Part shown: in pieces, positions 1 through 11,911 of the stretch
Position numbering within the stretch: the stretch's first letter is position 1
Layout: every line of letters begins with the position of its first letter
Assembly: GCA_001586965.3 (NCBI GenBank)
Contig: LUCW03001630.1
Location: 35,001-99,000, forward strand
Length of the DNA stretch: 64,000 nucleotides
Reading direction: 5' to 3'
From: Sphaeroforma sirkka
Taxonomy: Eukaryota > Opisthokonta > Ichthyosporea > Ichthyophonida
The notes under the pieces: generated by a model
What the model was told of the DNA's origin: nothing
Databases searched by the model: none
Seen by the model: the letters and a program-made list of their open reading frames with translations, nothing else
Translations under genes and position numbers: made by a program

Positions 1-324
1 TTCTTGGTATAACCACATCTAAGATGTGATTGAGAGATTGGCTGACCTCCTATAGTATGCATGTGCTTAAAGTGTTCTTGTTGACTGCCTTGTGTATATG
101 CAGAAAGGACGTAATGATCGCTTTACATCTTACAGCTGTCCACAAAACAGCATAATAGACATATCACGGTAGCATGGCTCTTTGTGAGGCTGTATCCTTG
201 CCACTATATCAACCTGCATATCAATATGCTTTGTGCCTTTTGTACTTGTATTTGTTCGTTGAAATTGTATGTGGCATTTCAATCATTGTGGACCAACACC
301 TTTTCCTGTTGACAATTTATTCAG

Positions 325-2861
325 GAATGCGATCGACTACAAACGGCAGTGGCTGCTGACTTGGTCAAACTTCTGGAGAAACACAGCACTGGAGTGACCG
401 CATCTGTACCAAAGGGTGCTGTGGTAGAGAAGGATCTAAACACGCGTTTGGGTGAACTTGTCAACAAGGCCGATGTCATGCTGTTTATGAAAGGTGCGCA
501 GGTAGCTTTGGTAGTGTCATATCTGCCTCTCTTCATCTCACTATTCCCGGAATGCAGCAGCATTGTCCTTTGTATCTGCCGTGTATCATGTTGTCGCGAG
601 CGGTCGATGTCCTTTGCGCATGATCCGTCACCCCTTTCGCCAGTCCACCAGCCCATGCGTATCCTTCCTCTCTTTTGTTTCCCTCGGTTCTTCACGTGCC
701 GTGTATTCGGTTGTCTATATTTTTACAACCGTATACCTATGTTATTCGATTCGGAAGTTCTTGGTCATATCATGCAACACGTACACTTTAGCATATATCC
801 CTTTCTGCTAGTTCCAGGTGCGACTATCGTTACAGTGTGCTCAGCATCAGCTTGTGCGTTTAAGGTCGTTGGCATGTTGCATAGGATTCGTGGAAGCATA
901 TTCTAGCGCAAACGTTATGCCGTACTGATTCTTTTGCACACATGTGTATCGCAGGTGATCGTGCTACACCTCGTTGCGGATTCAGTCGCCAAACAATCGA
1001 GATCCTAAATGCAGAAAATGTGGATTACGAGACTTTCGATATTCTTGAAGACAACGACGTTCGACAAGGTATGATCAATACACCAATATCGGTGCGGGAA
1101 GTATTGGGTCGTATAACGGGCAATTATTAATTTTGGGAGCGGATTTAGGAATCTTTTTCGGCTTCATTACGCATATGCAGTTATATAAAGTAACAATATA
1201 TTGCTGGTGCTACCAGCTGATAAATAGAACCCGCTTTATTTTTATATACGGCATATCGTATCTCCCTTGTGTATTGTGCTGCATTAGAGTTTTCAATTTA
1301 TATTTACCTAGAGAATATCCTGTTGTTGCATTCAAACACACGATACGTATTCTTAACATGTACGAACCATCTTTTATACTTGTGAATATTAGGGCTGAAG
1401 ACATACTCCGACTGGGCCACATATCCCCAGCTGTACGTCAAAGGTGAGCTTGTTGGTGGAATAGATATCATCAAAGAGTTAATTGAGAACGGGGACTTCG
1501 AGGAGATGGTGCCCAAGAAAGAGAAGCCGAAGGCCACAATCACCCCGGCGGCCGCCACCACAGAGGAGCGCACACCCGACTCCTACGAGTATCTAGTACC
1601 AATCATCAACAAAGCACCTGTGGTTCTCTTTATGAAGGTATGGAACGTATGGATGTGTGCGGAATGTGACTCGTGTTTGATGGGGTTGTATTGTTTGTGC
1701 TTATATGAGTGTGTACAGAATACGGGATGAGGTTGAGAATGTCGTTCGATTCTTCTAGCCCACCATGGAATATGAAGGTGTGGGTGTTTAAGATGTGTGA
1801 GCTGGTGTAATGGATAGCACATCCCTATAACACTGTAGGTCTTATATGGCTAATTCAGTATCAACGTGGTCAAGACTCCGTGGATTATTTTCTCTCTCCT
1901 TCCGTATCAGCATGGATAGCATCCGTGACCCTTCTTTTCTTACCTAGAAAGTCACCTTATGTTAGTGTCCCACTTATCTAATTTTTACAAAAGCGTAGGC
2001 GCTTTATATGGAAACACAGTACGGCCATACGAATCTTATATTTGCGCTAAACAGCTATCTGATCCTTCTCTCTGCCATCGCATTACAAACACAGGGTTCG
2101 CCAGATGTACCGGAGTGTGGCTTCTCGAGGCAAGTGATCTCGCTGCTAGAAAGTGCGAACATTATATACGAGACTGTCAACATCCTGGTCAATCCCGATG
2201 TGCGCGCTGATTTGAAGGTATATTTACGTGTGCATCTGCAAAGACACTCGAAGTAGCAATGCAGATAGCTTAAATGTGTGTGTGCGGTGGTCGGCATTAG
2301 ATTTTCTCTGTATATATCTTACGTGCGTGTTATGTTATTTCCTTATACATATCGTTTAGTAAACCTCCACATGTAGATGACTTGTATATTTGTTTCTTTG
2401 GCTGGATTGTGCATGAGCTTCTACCACAGGGCGTGGGACTGGATGCATTATTCTAAGAGCTTTTCGCTTTCTTTCAACTTCAGATCTACTCGCAGTGGCC
2501 CACATTTCCACAACTGTACGTGGAAGGTGAGCTCGTAGGTGGTCTGGATATCCTGAAGGTACGTACTTTGCCTCACGATAAGCTCGCCGTGTTCTATTCG
2601 TGATCGTCAGCTTGTGCATGCCCAACAGTTTCTTCCCGTCGGCTCTCTGTTCCTTCGCAATGGATTGGTACTAATTTTAAATGAGGCTACAACCTGCTAG
2701 TACTATTATTTCTTTTGAGGTTACAACCTGCCTAGTGCTAAAGTATATATACTAATAAGATGCATTGTTTATTGGTTTATTTCTATGGGATGCCACAGGA
2801 GATGCAAGAAAGTGGAGACCTTTTAGATTCCATCCCTGACACCTGCATAAGGAAGGAGTAG
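325..2861 (+). CDS. GLRX3: GLRX3/PICOT-type multidomain monothiol glutaredoxin, 3' part
   Basis: Exons read at 325-493, 955-1068, 1393-1637, 2095-2217, 2484-2558 and 2799-2861, all with GT-AG borders and consistent phases, giving 262 residues to a TAG stop. The protein opens with the tail of a thioredoxin-like domain, followed by two monothiol glutaredoxin domains. Each has LFMK, a CGFS active site (first at about 980, second at about 2117), and the W(A/P)T(Y/F)PQLYV and GELVGG(I/L)DI motifs that bind glutathione. Thioredoxin-Grx-Grx is the animal GLRX3 order; the family uses CGFS cysteines and glutathione to bridge [2Fe-2S] clusters for cytosolic iron-sulfur delivery. The first visible exon begins in frame after a splice acceptor, so the thioredoxin exons should lie left of the window; I found none in 1-324. 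A short Pro/Ala/Thr linker separates the Grx domains. Confidence 0.93.
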
Positions 2862-2997
2862 ATCATCGTGCACCCACACGCTGTATAAATAACAACTGCG
2901 ATTGGCCAGGAATTGGAACAGCTAATAAGGAACGCGTTCGCAGGACGACTCTGTTGCTTAGATGCCGTTGACTTTTTGCAAACATTCCGTAGTCGAA

Positions 2998-3003
2998 AAT
3001 AAA
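2998..3003 (+). terminator. Possible polyadenylation signal of GLRX3
   Basis: AATAAA lies 137 bases after the GLRX3 stop codon. The rest of 2862-3571, between GLRX3 and the convergent small gene, shows no coding signal. Position and hexamer are the only support. Confidence 0.35.
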
Positions 3004-3571
3004 ACAATCTCCAACTCAATTCTTTCTCGGTTATCGCCTCTGCGCATAAGGCCAAGTATCAGATGCAACATATCCTTCATATGGTGCAAACCATTGCGCA
3101 TCCGTTTCATAACCGATTTAACTATTTGCGATATCTATTTGTTTGTGTAGGAGATATGCGTACACAGTTGCCTCGTGTGTTCCCGTTTCGCCATAATTAT
3201 TCATATGCATATGTACAACTACGCTAGTTCAGGAGGGTGCTCCATGTTATGGCAACACACGTTCTCATGCTGGGAATTATTCTATCGAATACAATACTTG
3301 ACCAGCGGATCTAAGATGTCTCCGCGGTAAAGGAGCGATTAAATTAACTGGATGGCACTATATCTGTTGTTTTCTGGCTGAAGTTTGCCAACTACTTTAT
3401 TTTTTTCCAACCATAATTAGCTATGTACTGAGATGTTGGCTTTTTGGAATCAACCCTTCGCCAGGCACACACTGTACAAGTAGACCAGTTTTTACTCGGT
3501 CCCGTGCATATCCAATGGCTCTGTTACACTCAAGGTAGTATATAACTAGACTAAATTGATATATTCTATAA

Positions 3572-4532
3572 CTATTCTCGCATATCTGTGGAATCGCCAC
3601 TTGTACACCTCTTTTCGCCGAACCCCTTGGCAACCTTGGTCCATGCATTAGTGGCCGCGTCCGCTGCCGAATTTCCTCGTTTCGGTTTGCCCTTAAGCAC
3701 TTTCGTCAGAACTTCTTTCTTCTTCTGTACGCCGGATTGTCCTCCTTTTACAGCCACATCTGAGGATTCGCGCAGTAATTATATATCTGAGCATCGATGC
3801 TTACGATTACTTTTCTCCGTGCGTACGAGATAATTCTCCGAATGAATGCCAAGTGAATAAAGGCTTTATAAAATGAAAGTGGTGCAGTTGTGTAAACATG
3901 CGCTGCTGTAATGTTGCTAATCTGTTCCTCTTTTGATCAACTTGTACTCTATGGGTAGGCGGAGGTAATACATAGCAGAAATTCGTCTACGCATTGGATT
4001 GACCAAATAGTTATTAATCGATAGCACAGACAAACAAGTCTTAGTGCATAAAGTTCCAAGCCACGTTCACTCGCTATATATATATTTATTAAGTAAATGA
4101 TAACAGGATGTGGTACGTAATGCCTCCACACAATATACACCTCAGGTCAGACACATATCACATGTGTGTGAAACACAATTAAAATTCGTTTCACACACGT
4201 TGTCCGATATCAGAACCAATCGCAAGTTGATGCAGACACCATTCGATAGTGAAACTAGTGTCAAGTGACAGGCAATCTGTATCATAAGCCGCTCATTCTC
4301 ACGCAATCTACATCAGTTCTACTGCGTGATATCCTAACTCCACTTCGAAACGGCGCATACTAAACACACATTTTTGCACTGGTTGGGTCGTATCACACCA
4401 CTGCCCGTAGTACTAAACAACAATAAGTCACGAGTTTGCTCACCTACCTTTCTTGAAGATAGTAGGCTTGGTCACTTCAATATTCTTCCCCGCGAACTTC
4501 GACCGTTTGGCCGTTTTCGACGATCTGCCCAT
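3572..4532 (-). CDS. Small lysine-rich basic protein, unrecognised
   Basis: Two exons on the minus strand, 4532-4448 and 3759-3572, join at a good GT-AG intron (phase 1) into a 90-residue protein starting MGRSSKTAKRSKFAGK. It is rich in Lys/Arg (KRSK, KKKEVLTK, KGKPKRG) and has a short alanine helix before the C terminus; there is no signal peptide or membrane segment. The composition suggests a nuclear or nucleolar, RNA- or chromatin-associated protein, but I do not recognise the family. The intact splice pattern and lysine-rich coding sense on both sides of the intron argue that it is a real gene. It is divergent from the macrodomain gene, with 229 bases between the two possible ATGs. Confidence 0.6.
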
Positions 4533-4761
4533 AGTGTGTAGTGAATAGACTGTCCTGTTTTCGTAGGCTATGTTTGTACGTGTGCGTTCATCATAGGCAA
4601 TGAAATGCTTTTTTATAAAAGTTATTTCGCTCGCTTCAAATCGTCATGTGTGATTTATTTATTATCATGATTTCGGCTTTTTTCGTGGGATATTTGCAAA
4701 CATACATACGCTAAATACATATATTCATACACGAACGCAACCGGTAAGCAGACAGTGGCAC
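4533..4761. promoter_or_regulatory. Shared divergent promoter region
   Basis: About 230 bases separate the ATG of the lysine-rich protein gene (minus) from the first possible ATG of the macrodomain gene (plus). The interval holds an AT-rich patch TTTTTTATAAAAG near 4609-4621 that could act as a TATA-like core in either direction. No other motif is convincing; the promoter role is inferred from the head-to-head layout. Confidence 0.4.
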
Positions 4762-6262
4762 GTGCAGACAGCCAACTGGCCTACATCGTCAAGAAAGTTT
4801 TTTATTATGTACGTGAAACTAAATCAACTGAGAAGCTGGGGTACTACTCCCATCGCAAGGAAGGTGTTTTTATACAAAGGTGATTCGACCAAGTTGCAAG
4901 TAGATGCAATCGTGAACGCAGCCAACGAGCGCATGCTTGGTGGTGGTGGCATAGACGGAGCTATCCACCGCGCTGCAGGCCGAGATTTGTATGACGAGTG
5001 CGAGCGTGTTGAACAGGTATGAGTGTCTTCTGCACGTGACATACCTATTTTGTGGAGGTTTTGATGATGTATCGAAAACGTATTAACCCTGTAAACTTGT
5101 ACCTGCTATATCGGTGGGTTTTTTCTTTTTGTAAGCGACCTTGATATTGGCAATGTGAAGTCGTATATGGCTGTATATCATATAAGACAATAGCAAGTAT
5201 CATCTTTGCAATACAATACGAATACTATTCGCATATCGTACTGTCTCAACGTTGGTGTCGTTCTACCAATATCCCACGCGGCTTTGAAATTCACAACATG
5301 CTGTTCTTAGGAGCATGGCTGCGAGCGTCCAATCATACATATATGTTTATTAAACGACTTATATTTCTTGGATGGCGTACATATCTTGCATTTCTATTGA
5401 TCATCATATTTAGCAACCTCGAGTGTGTTAGTCTGGGTGAATCGACGCAAGGTTACCTCAGAGCTTGTGTTGGGTGCTACAAGATATATATATAGGTTTT
5501 AATATTGTGAATAACATCGACTTTAAGTACACACTAACCCTGCCGTAATTCTTGGTGAGATTACGTGTTGCTTCATGGTAATAGGCACTCATAGTTGCAT
5601 TCTCGACCCTGACACCTAACATAAGCTTACTCTGGTACGTCGGTAACGCCGGATGATGCGTCTGTAAGCTACGCGAATATACGAGCAAGTGTTTGGTCAG
5701 ATCAACAAACCTGCGAGCGGGCAACTCAAACCGAGTAGACCGTTATTTTTCTATTTTATCACCTACAGTTGTCCGTCTTGACCTGTGTATTGACAGATTT
5801 TGATATTGTGCTTACACCTTATGCTTTCTCCGCTCCTTTCAGGTTAGACCGAGAGTACGATGTCCCACGGGTGAAGCTCGTCTAACCAAAGGCTACAATC
5901 TTCCAGCCAAACACATTATCCACACTGTAGGACCTATCGGTGAGAAACCGAATAAGCTAGAGAGCTGCTATGCGTCGTGTCTGAATCTTGCGAAAACGAA
6001 CAACATACGTTCGCTGGCGTTTTGTTCGATATCTACGGGTGTATATATGTATCCTATAGAAAAAGCGACCGAAGTAGCTCTGTCTACTACCAAACGATGG
6101 TTGGAAGAGGGCGATAACAAGGATGCGATCGACGGCATTATCTTCACTGTATTTTCGGATAGAGATGCTGATGTGTATAGGCAACTGCTGACTACGCACT
6201 TTGGGCCTCAGCACCGGGAAGTAGTGAATGTGGACGCTGGCGATGACGAAAGAGGCGACTAA
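4762..6262 (+). CDS. MacroD-type macrodomain protein (ADP-ribose hydrolase family)
   Basis: Two exons, 4762-5016 and 5843-6262 (GT-AG, phase 0), give 224 residues; an in-frame ATG at 4807 would give 209 and fits the family start better, because LNQLRSW resembles the helix before the fold in MacroD1/2. The order is [21 protein letters not shown], then [14 protein letters not shown] (ribose and pyrophosphate binding, catalytic Asp), [27 protein letters not shown], and the second phosphate loop STGVYMYP. These are the hallmarks of the MacroD branch, which removes mono-ADP-ribose from acidic residues and hydrolyses O-acetyl-ADP-ribose. In this loop a Met (6047-6049) stands where the family usually has Gly. 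The C-terminal tail is short and acidic (DAGDDERGD). No targeting sequence is evident, so a cytosolic or nuclear location is likely. Confidence 0.92.
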
Positions 6263-7683
6263 TTCGACACATTTGCTTGTCAAAGCGTCGACATAGTCTG
6301 ATTGGCTTGTGATCGTATATAGAGAAATGAGATCGAGTGCACTCCATCCTGATTCGATTTAAATATACTCGATAACATGGGAGGTACAAGAACATGGGAG
6401 GTACAAGTCTACGACACAAATTGTGATTGTGTGTACTAATAAGAGGATGCAATGAAGTTGGGAGCGTAGTAAAGGAAGGGCTGATCGCGGCTACTACAAG
6501 CCTGGAGGATTTTATACTCTCCCTATTCAACGGCCTCCCAACAGTGCAAAAGGGATTTTATTGCTTTGAGATGGTGTGCGCCACGTGCATGCCATCATTC
6601 GGCCACAGATGCCTGTGACGTTTCCATTGAGATCGGAAAGTAGGACTTGACCTTTGGAACGCAATGAATAACTCTAATATGAGTCGTCAGGCAAAATAGG
6701 CCCAATACTTGTACGATGTAATACAAGTGCGAAACCAATTATAAATATCAGTTGCGAAAGTTTGTTTCTGGATGACAATTTAGATTCGATGCTTGCTCGT
6801 CTCACTCAAGAAATGCTGATCCTATCTACCCTTAGCTCGAATCGATCCTTAACTGTCAGAAATAATTATAGGATATTGCCAACACTAAGCAGCGCTTCAC
6901 TTCAAAGGTTCAAGTGTTTGGCCGCAGCATCATTTGCATTTGCTGTTGGTGTGCCAAATAGTATTCTTCCATAGTGTTGACATGCATTCTGCATAATATA
7001 AATGTTTGAATGATGCAACTACAGTTGAGGTGTACTTGAGCAGACTACACTCAGGAGGTGGTTGTGTTGGCTTGAGTTTCTACCCGCACCAATTCAAACA
7101 GACATAGAACAAATATTGCTGTGTGAGCATACACTTACTATCCTATCGCAAGGATCGGTTTGTGCTCGAAAGAGCGTCTTCGAGTAGAGGGATGATGCAA
7201 AGTGTGCTACAAATGGCTGTGTTTTCGTAGCTCGGCTTGATTCGGCTTGAACAAAATCGGTAGGTTGTACTGGTTCCAGTAGGTTGTTGACGATCGGTCT
7301 CCCTTGATTGTCCCGATTGTGGCTCCCATCCGGACTTGAAAAGATTCGAAATTATTAGATGTTAGGTCGTACTCTGAATAGTGCCACAGTAGTTCAATAT
7401 GTGGCAAGGGCATACTTTTCTATCCTTCCTGCACCCTCTAGAAGATTAGCTGAGGCGAGATCCTTGCCGGACGCTCTCATCCTTCTCTCTCCTTCTCGGG
7501 CCCTCACTCAGATATCAACTCGCACGATATGAGAAAACGTATGAATGCGACAGCAGTAATGAGGTTGCAATAGGACTATGGCATACGCCAATACACTATA
7601 CAGTGAAACCACCTTTGAAACAGGACGAAGACCACAATAACACCTCGCCACATACTGCGGCGGAATTTTTGTGTGCTGATGAA
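6263..7683. other. Intergenic, no supported gene
   Basis: This gap lies between the convergent macrodomain and ankyrin genes. Short open frames on both strands (for example minus 7207-7413) show no recognisable domain, splice support or coding-like composition. I see no RNA gene. Confidence 0.5.
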
Positions 7684-9576
7684 TCATGTGCGTATATTTG
7701 GTCTTTTTAGCGACTGTGTTGGAGATGTCGCTTCTACAAGCACAGCTTTTCCTAGCACTACAGCAGCGTCGTTGTTCCGCCGACTCTTCGCAATTTGTTG
7801 TGCATTTTGGCCTCCCTATTGATTATGATGTAAATCAAGTCCAGTATCAAGTCCTACTTTTAAATTTTATCATCTATTTCGTTCCAGATTCTAGCTACTT
7901 CAGAAACATAAACGTTACAGATACCGATAATAGGAGTATTGAACCTAAATAGATAACCACGAACTAGCTTGCACACCTCATTCAAAGCATGGACACCGGC
8001 ACCGTTCTCTAACAGACACGCAATAACCCGAACATGTCCGTTATGTGCAGCACAGTGTAGCGGTTGCCAGTTCTTCTTATCACGAGCTCCAACGTGCGAT
8101 CCAAGGGCGATCAATGTTTCCACCACCTCTAGATTATCCAATAAACATGCCCAATGGAGTGCAGTCCAGCCTTGCTATAGAATTGATTTTTTAAATTGAA
8201 ACACGAATATGAATTTGGCAATTATACATATGCAATGACGAGCCATTGTATCACACTAGTTTGAAATTGAAACTTCGAAACTCTATATTGGATTACTTGT
8301 GCACATGGACGTGCATGTACCACTGTGATTAAATAAGGGTCAACCCGCAAATACAATCTACCATATGCAAATAAATGTACCAGAAAAAAAAATGCGTGAA
8401 TAATCGCAGCCAATAGATGTCTACACAATTCTCAAGTTGGGGAAGAAAACATAAAAGCCCGAGCTAATTTACCTTATCTGGTATTTCAGTGTTGCTGTCA
8501 TTCATCGTCAAAAACTTAACGCCTTCGGCATTGCCTCTAATAGACGTCCAGTGTATACCAGTCCAATCGTTCTGCTTAATTATACCATCATTACATAACG
8601 CAATATTGAGTTCAACCTCGGAAACAGGTAGACTCGCCCATGCATTTGTAACACATGTGTAATGCCCTTTTATCCGTTTCTAACAGCATTTACTACTAGC
8701 CGCAACAGTCAACGAATGCAAAAATGCATTTACATGTGCGCTCTTTTTAGCTTTCGTTTTATACAATCTCAATGTAAACATCCGTTAAACAAGCCTTTCG
8801 CACCAACTGTTTCAAATATATATAATTCATTCTATCACACGAGTAGATCTGTTCTCGGTCAGCTTAATTAAGGCACCGTGCGAGGAATTTCAAGAGCATC
8901 AGAGATGTATATGTTATCCTTGTCGTGTTGACCACGCATACACCATTCGAAGCCTTTTGATACTGCTACATATAATTGAAAATAGCTGCACGGAACCACA
9001 CTTTATACCAAAACTCCAAAGACTCAACCATTCACGAATTCCATGGACCTGAGTAACACAACAATGAGCCATTTCACTCGCAGTCGCACGTGATCAAGAG
9101 TTGACCATGAACATTCTAATAAAGAATTGAAAACGAAAATCATTCGCGTAGTCACGTTAAATTGCTGCATACCTCGTCTTTCGCGTTTAGATCCGCTCCA
9201 GCCTCGCACAAAGTACCTAGATTCATCAAACATCCTATTTGAGCAGCATCGTGAAGAGCACTTCTATTTCTTTTGTCCTGAAGATTTACGTCGGCAAAAA
9301 TTGTAATAAAATCTTTAAGCATGCATGCTTCGAATTCCTAACTGCGAAGTGCAGCGCAGTCAAGCCTTCTTTATCCGTGACTGATACATTGGCACCCGCC
9401 TTCAGTGCAGCAGCTACTACTTTATCAATACCGACCGCTGAAGCGATCATAATCACGGTTTGATCTTTTTCATCCCGCGTGTCTATGTGAACGCCAGCAG
9501 CTAGATATTCACTAAGCTCAACATCACTCACACACGTGTGGATAGTCTGGTGTATATAATCCGGAAATATAGACAT
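7684..9576 (-). CDS. Ankyrin-repeat protein
   Basis: Minus-strand exons 9576-9173, 8616-8473, 8174-7977 and 7815-7684 give roughly 290 residues of ankyrin repeats. Recognisable repeat cores include GLTALHFAVRNSKHACLKIL, NRSALHDAAQIG, NDWTGIHWTSIRGN, GWTALHWACLLDNLEVVETL and NWQPLHCAAHNGHVRVIACL; the last exon has the typical capping form GQNAQQIAKSRRNNDAAVVL and ends at a TGA. No other domain is seen, so a protein-binding adaptor role is all that can be said. In exon 1 the frame slips by one base at the A-run 9296-9300 (T-run in the coding sense), between LLQF and DVNLQDK; no intron fits there. The start at 9576 is the first in-frame ATG of this frame and upstream exons cannot be excluded. 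The acceptor of the second exon is uncertain. Confidence 0.85.
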
Positions 9577-11911
9577 GATATGGCTATGGTGTATTCCGTT
9601 CAGCGACTTATATCGCTCTTTATGCTAGTACATGGCTGTGGCAACTTAGATATTGCATTCAATTGTGCATGCTTTATGCACATACATAATCTCCTAATTA
9701 AAAAGAAAAACAGATATGCTATAGGAAAAGCACAGCCCTTTGGACTAGAGTCGCGAGCAGAAATCAGGTTTGCCGTAGCGGAAGTCGTAAATTTAGCAGA
9801 GACTCTGACATATCCAGTATCCAGAGGGCCGTGGGTAATAAATTTATACAAAGTGAGATCTAGATACTACGTAATAATAAAAATATTGTGCGATCTATTT
9901 CGCAAATCGCAACAGAAGTTGCTGTTGAACCAATCTCCTCTTAAACCCGCCAATAAAAATGATTTCAATATATGTTTGCCACAGATTTGCAAGGGCGGAT
10001 ATATAATCACTTATAATCAGTCAACCATAAATAAATATAAATATTTACCTATTCTCTTGTACAAAATGAAAAATATCCTAGGCGTGTCTTATAACATGTA
10101 GGATTAGTGTACAACTACACAAACGTTGACAAATTATAATTAGTTAATGCACAATCAATAGTACTGGCGCACCTTCGGCTGATTTTGTGATGAGTCGTTG
10201 ATTTTATTTTAGATAGACCTTTCAAAAGGCTAGTTCAATCCCGAACTGCAGCAATATCCAGGTATTGGAGATAATCTTGGACGGAAGATTTGCCAAATAG
10301 CATCATCTCGTACAATATGTTGTCACCGGATTGCCCTGAAAGTCCATCGCGTTCTCTTGTGTAGTCGTCTTTACAGCACTTTCCGAATGTAGGGGTGGTA
10401 AAAACGTGTCGACGATAAAATTGTCATGTACATCCATTCTGCACACAGTGGCCAACCAAGGCGATCCCAGTTTTAATCTCAAAGATATAGGGCCGGCGAT
10501 CATGCACGTCTCAATAAATTATGCTTGCAGTGTTGAATACCATGAAGTTCGATCTTTTGCCTGTTTCTACCTTGAAAAAGGCCAATCGGTAGGGTCTCGT
10601 CAGTCAGATTCCGCTGGTGTTTCGAGATGGTGGGATATGGCCGAAAAATCCAGTATTGGCAAGTAATGTATATTGCCGTTGTACCGTAGTATTAATGTAG
10701 CATGGACAGATGCAAACTTTGAATGCGGATAACTACTTGTCAGATGATGTTCTTTAGCGAAATCGGCCTTTTGGGTTTTCTGTGATGCTTCCAAGCAATT
10801 ACCTATGCATTGAAGCACAAGGTCGCGAGGCTCGTGTGTATCCACCGCGAATCATCGAAGAACCCGCTCTTTTGTAGGTGGCCTAGTTGTACAAAGACTG
10901 CACCCGTGTGTGGAATGTAATCCACCACAAAGAAATCTTCTCCTGAAAATAATACTTTTTCTGTCCACGGTGAGCAGACGTTCAAATATAGACCGGATCT
11001 TAGTATTGCGCGTTCCAGTGTTAGTCTCAGGTACCACCTTGCCAACGTCTCGCGTTTAGACTAGGTTCTGACTTGTATTGCCAAATTCAATCAGTTTGTA
11101 TCACCTACCTATAAGCTTCTTGCTACGCTCCTCTATACATTGTGTATATGCTTGTATGCTTTATATTGTTGTCACACCCTGGACCAGGGGGTGTACAATG
11201 TGATGCCTAAGGACAAAAACCTGCGAGGCAAGCAGTGCGACTAATAGACAGAAGGGCGCATATCGTCTGAGAAGTTGTCTATTGTTCTGCTGATCACACT
11301 CGACGGACCCCGTTTATAATATATATATATATATATATATTATTTCTATATGTATATACCGTATACCCTCGGCCTCTTCTTGTGGAGTCAGGACTCAGGA
11401 GGCCTATGTTGCCCCCCGCCCCCTTGGTCTTGTTTGTTCAAAAATTAAAAAAGGCTACAGACCTGCTGTCACCTGTGGGGTGTGAGCCTGTGAGGCTGTG
11501 TGACTATCTGACTGTGTACCATATGACCAGGGGGATATTTACATAAATTAAAAGTTGAGACTTTTTTTCTTTCGTAGCCTCCAAATAGAACAAGAAAATA
11601 TGCACTCTTAGGGTTGGTAACCCAAGAAATTGGCGCGCAATGGCTTTTATATATAATGTAGAAGGCTATGGGATATTTATAATATAAACAGACGAAGGTT
11701 TCACCATTAGCACTTGATTGCTAAACGATGCACACGAGAGTATTGAACTATATGCACATTGTAGGTATTTTCTATTCTTACTACAGTTACTGGAAGGTCT
11801 GAGATTAAGCCGAATAGATATATTCTTCCTTTGCGAGTAGTAGTCAGTAGGATCGTCTTAATCCTGCATCACGTACGGAGTGGAATTAAAGCGTGTGTGT
11901 GACCTAAAGTC
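9577..11911. other. Intergenic; unassigned open frames
   Basis: This interval separates the ankyrin gene from MRE11. On the minus strand, 10303-11045 has three successive open frames of 66-81 codons (11045-10803, 10845-10600, 10503-10303) that nearly abut, with proportionate amino-acid composition but no motif I recognise. On the plus strand 9538-10101 is open for 187 codons but overlaps ankyrin exon 1 and looks AT-driven. A short TA run sits at about 11320-11342. Nothing else is supported. Confidence 0.4.

Noticed and set aside
1-324. Thioredoxin exons of GLRX3 at the left edge
   Set aside because: No frame shows a thioredoxin active site or fold motifs; these exons are presumed to lie outside the window.
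6192-6530. 112-codon minus frame over the macrodomain 3' end
   Set aside because: Its C-terminal part is antisense to the macrodomain exon; it is basic, has no motif and no splice evidence.
9538-10101. 187-codon plus frame near the ankyrin gene
   Set aside because: It overlaps ankyrin exon 1 antisense and is then Lys/Ile/Asn/Tyr-rich AT-driven sequence with no domain.
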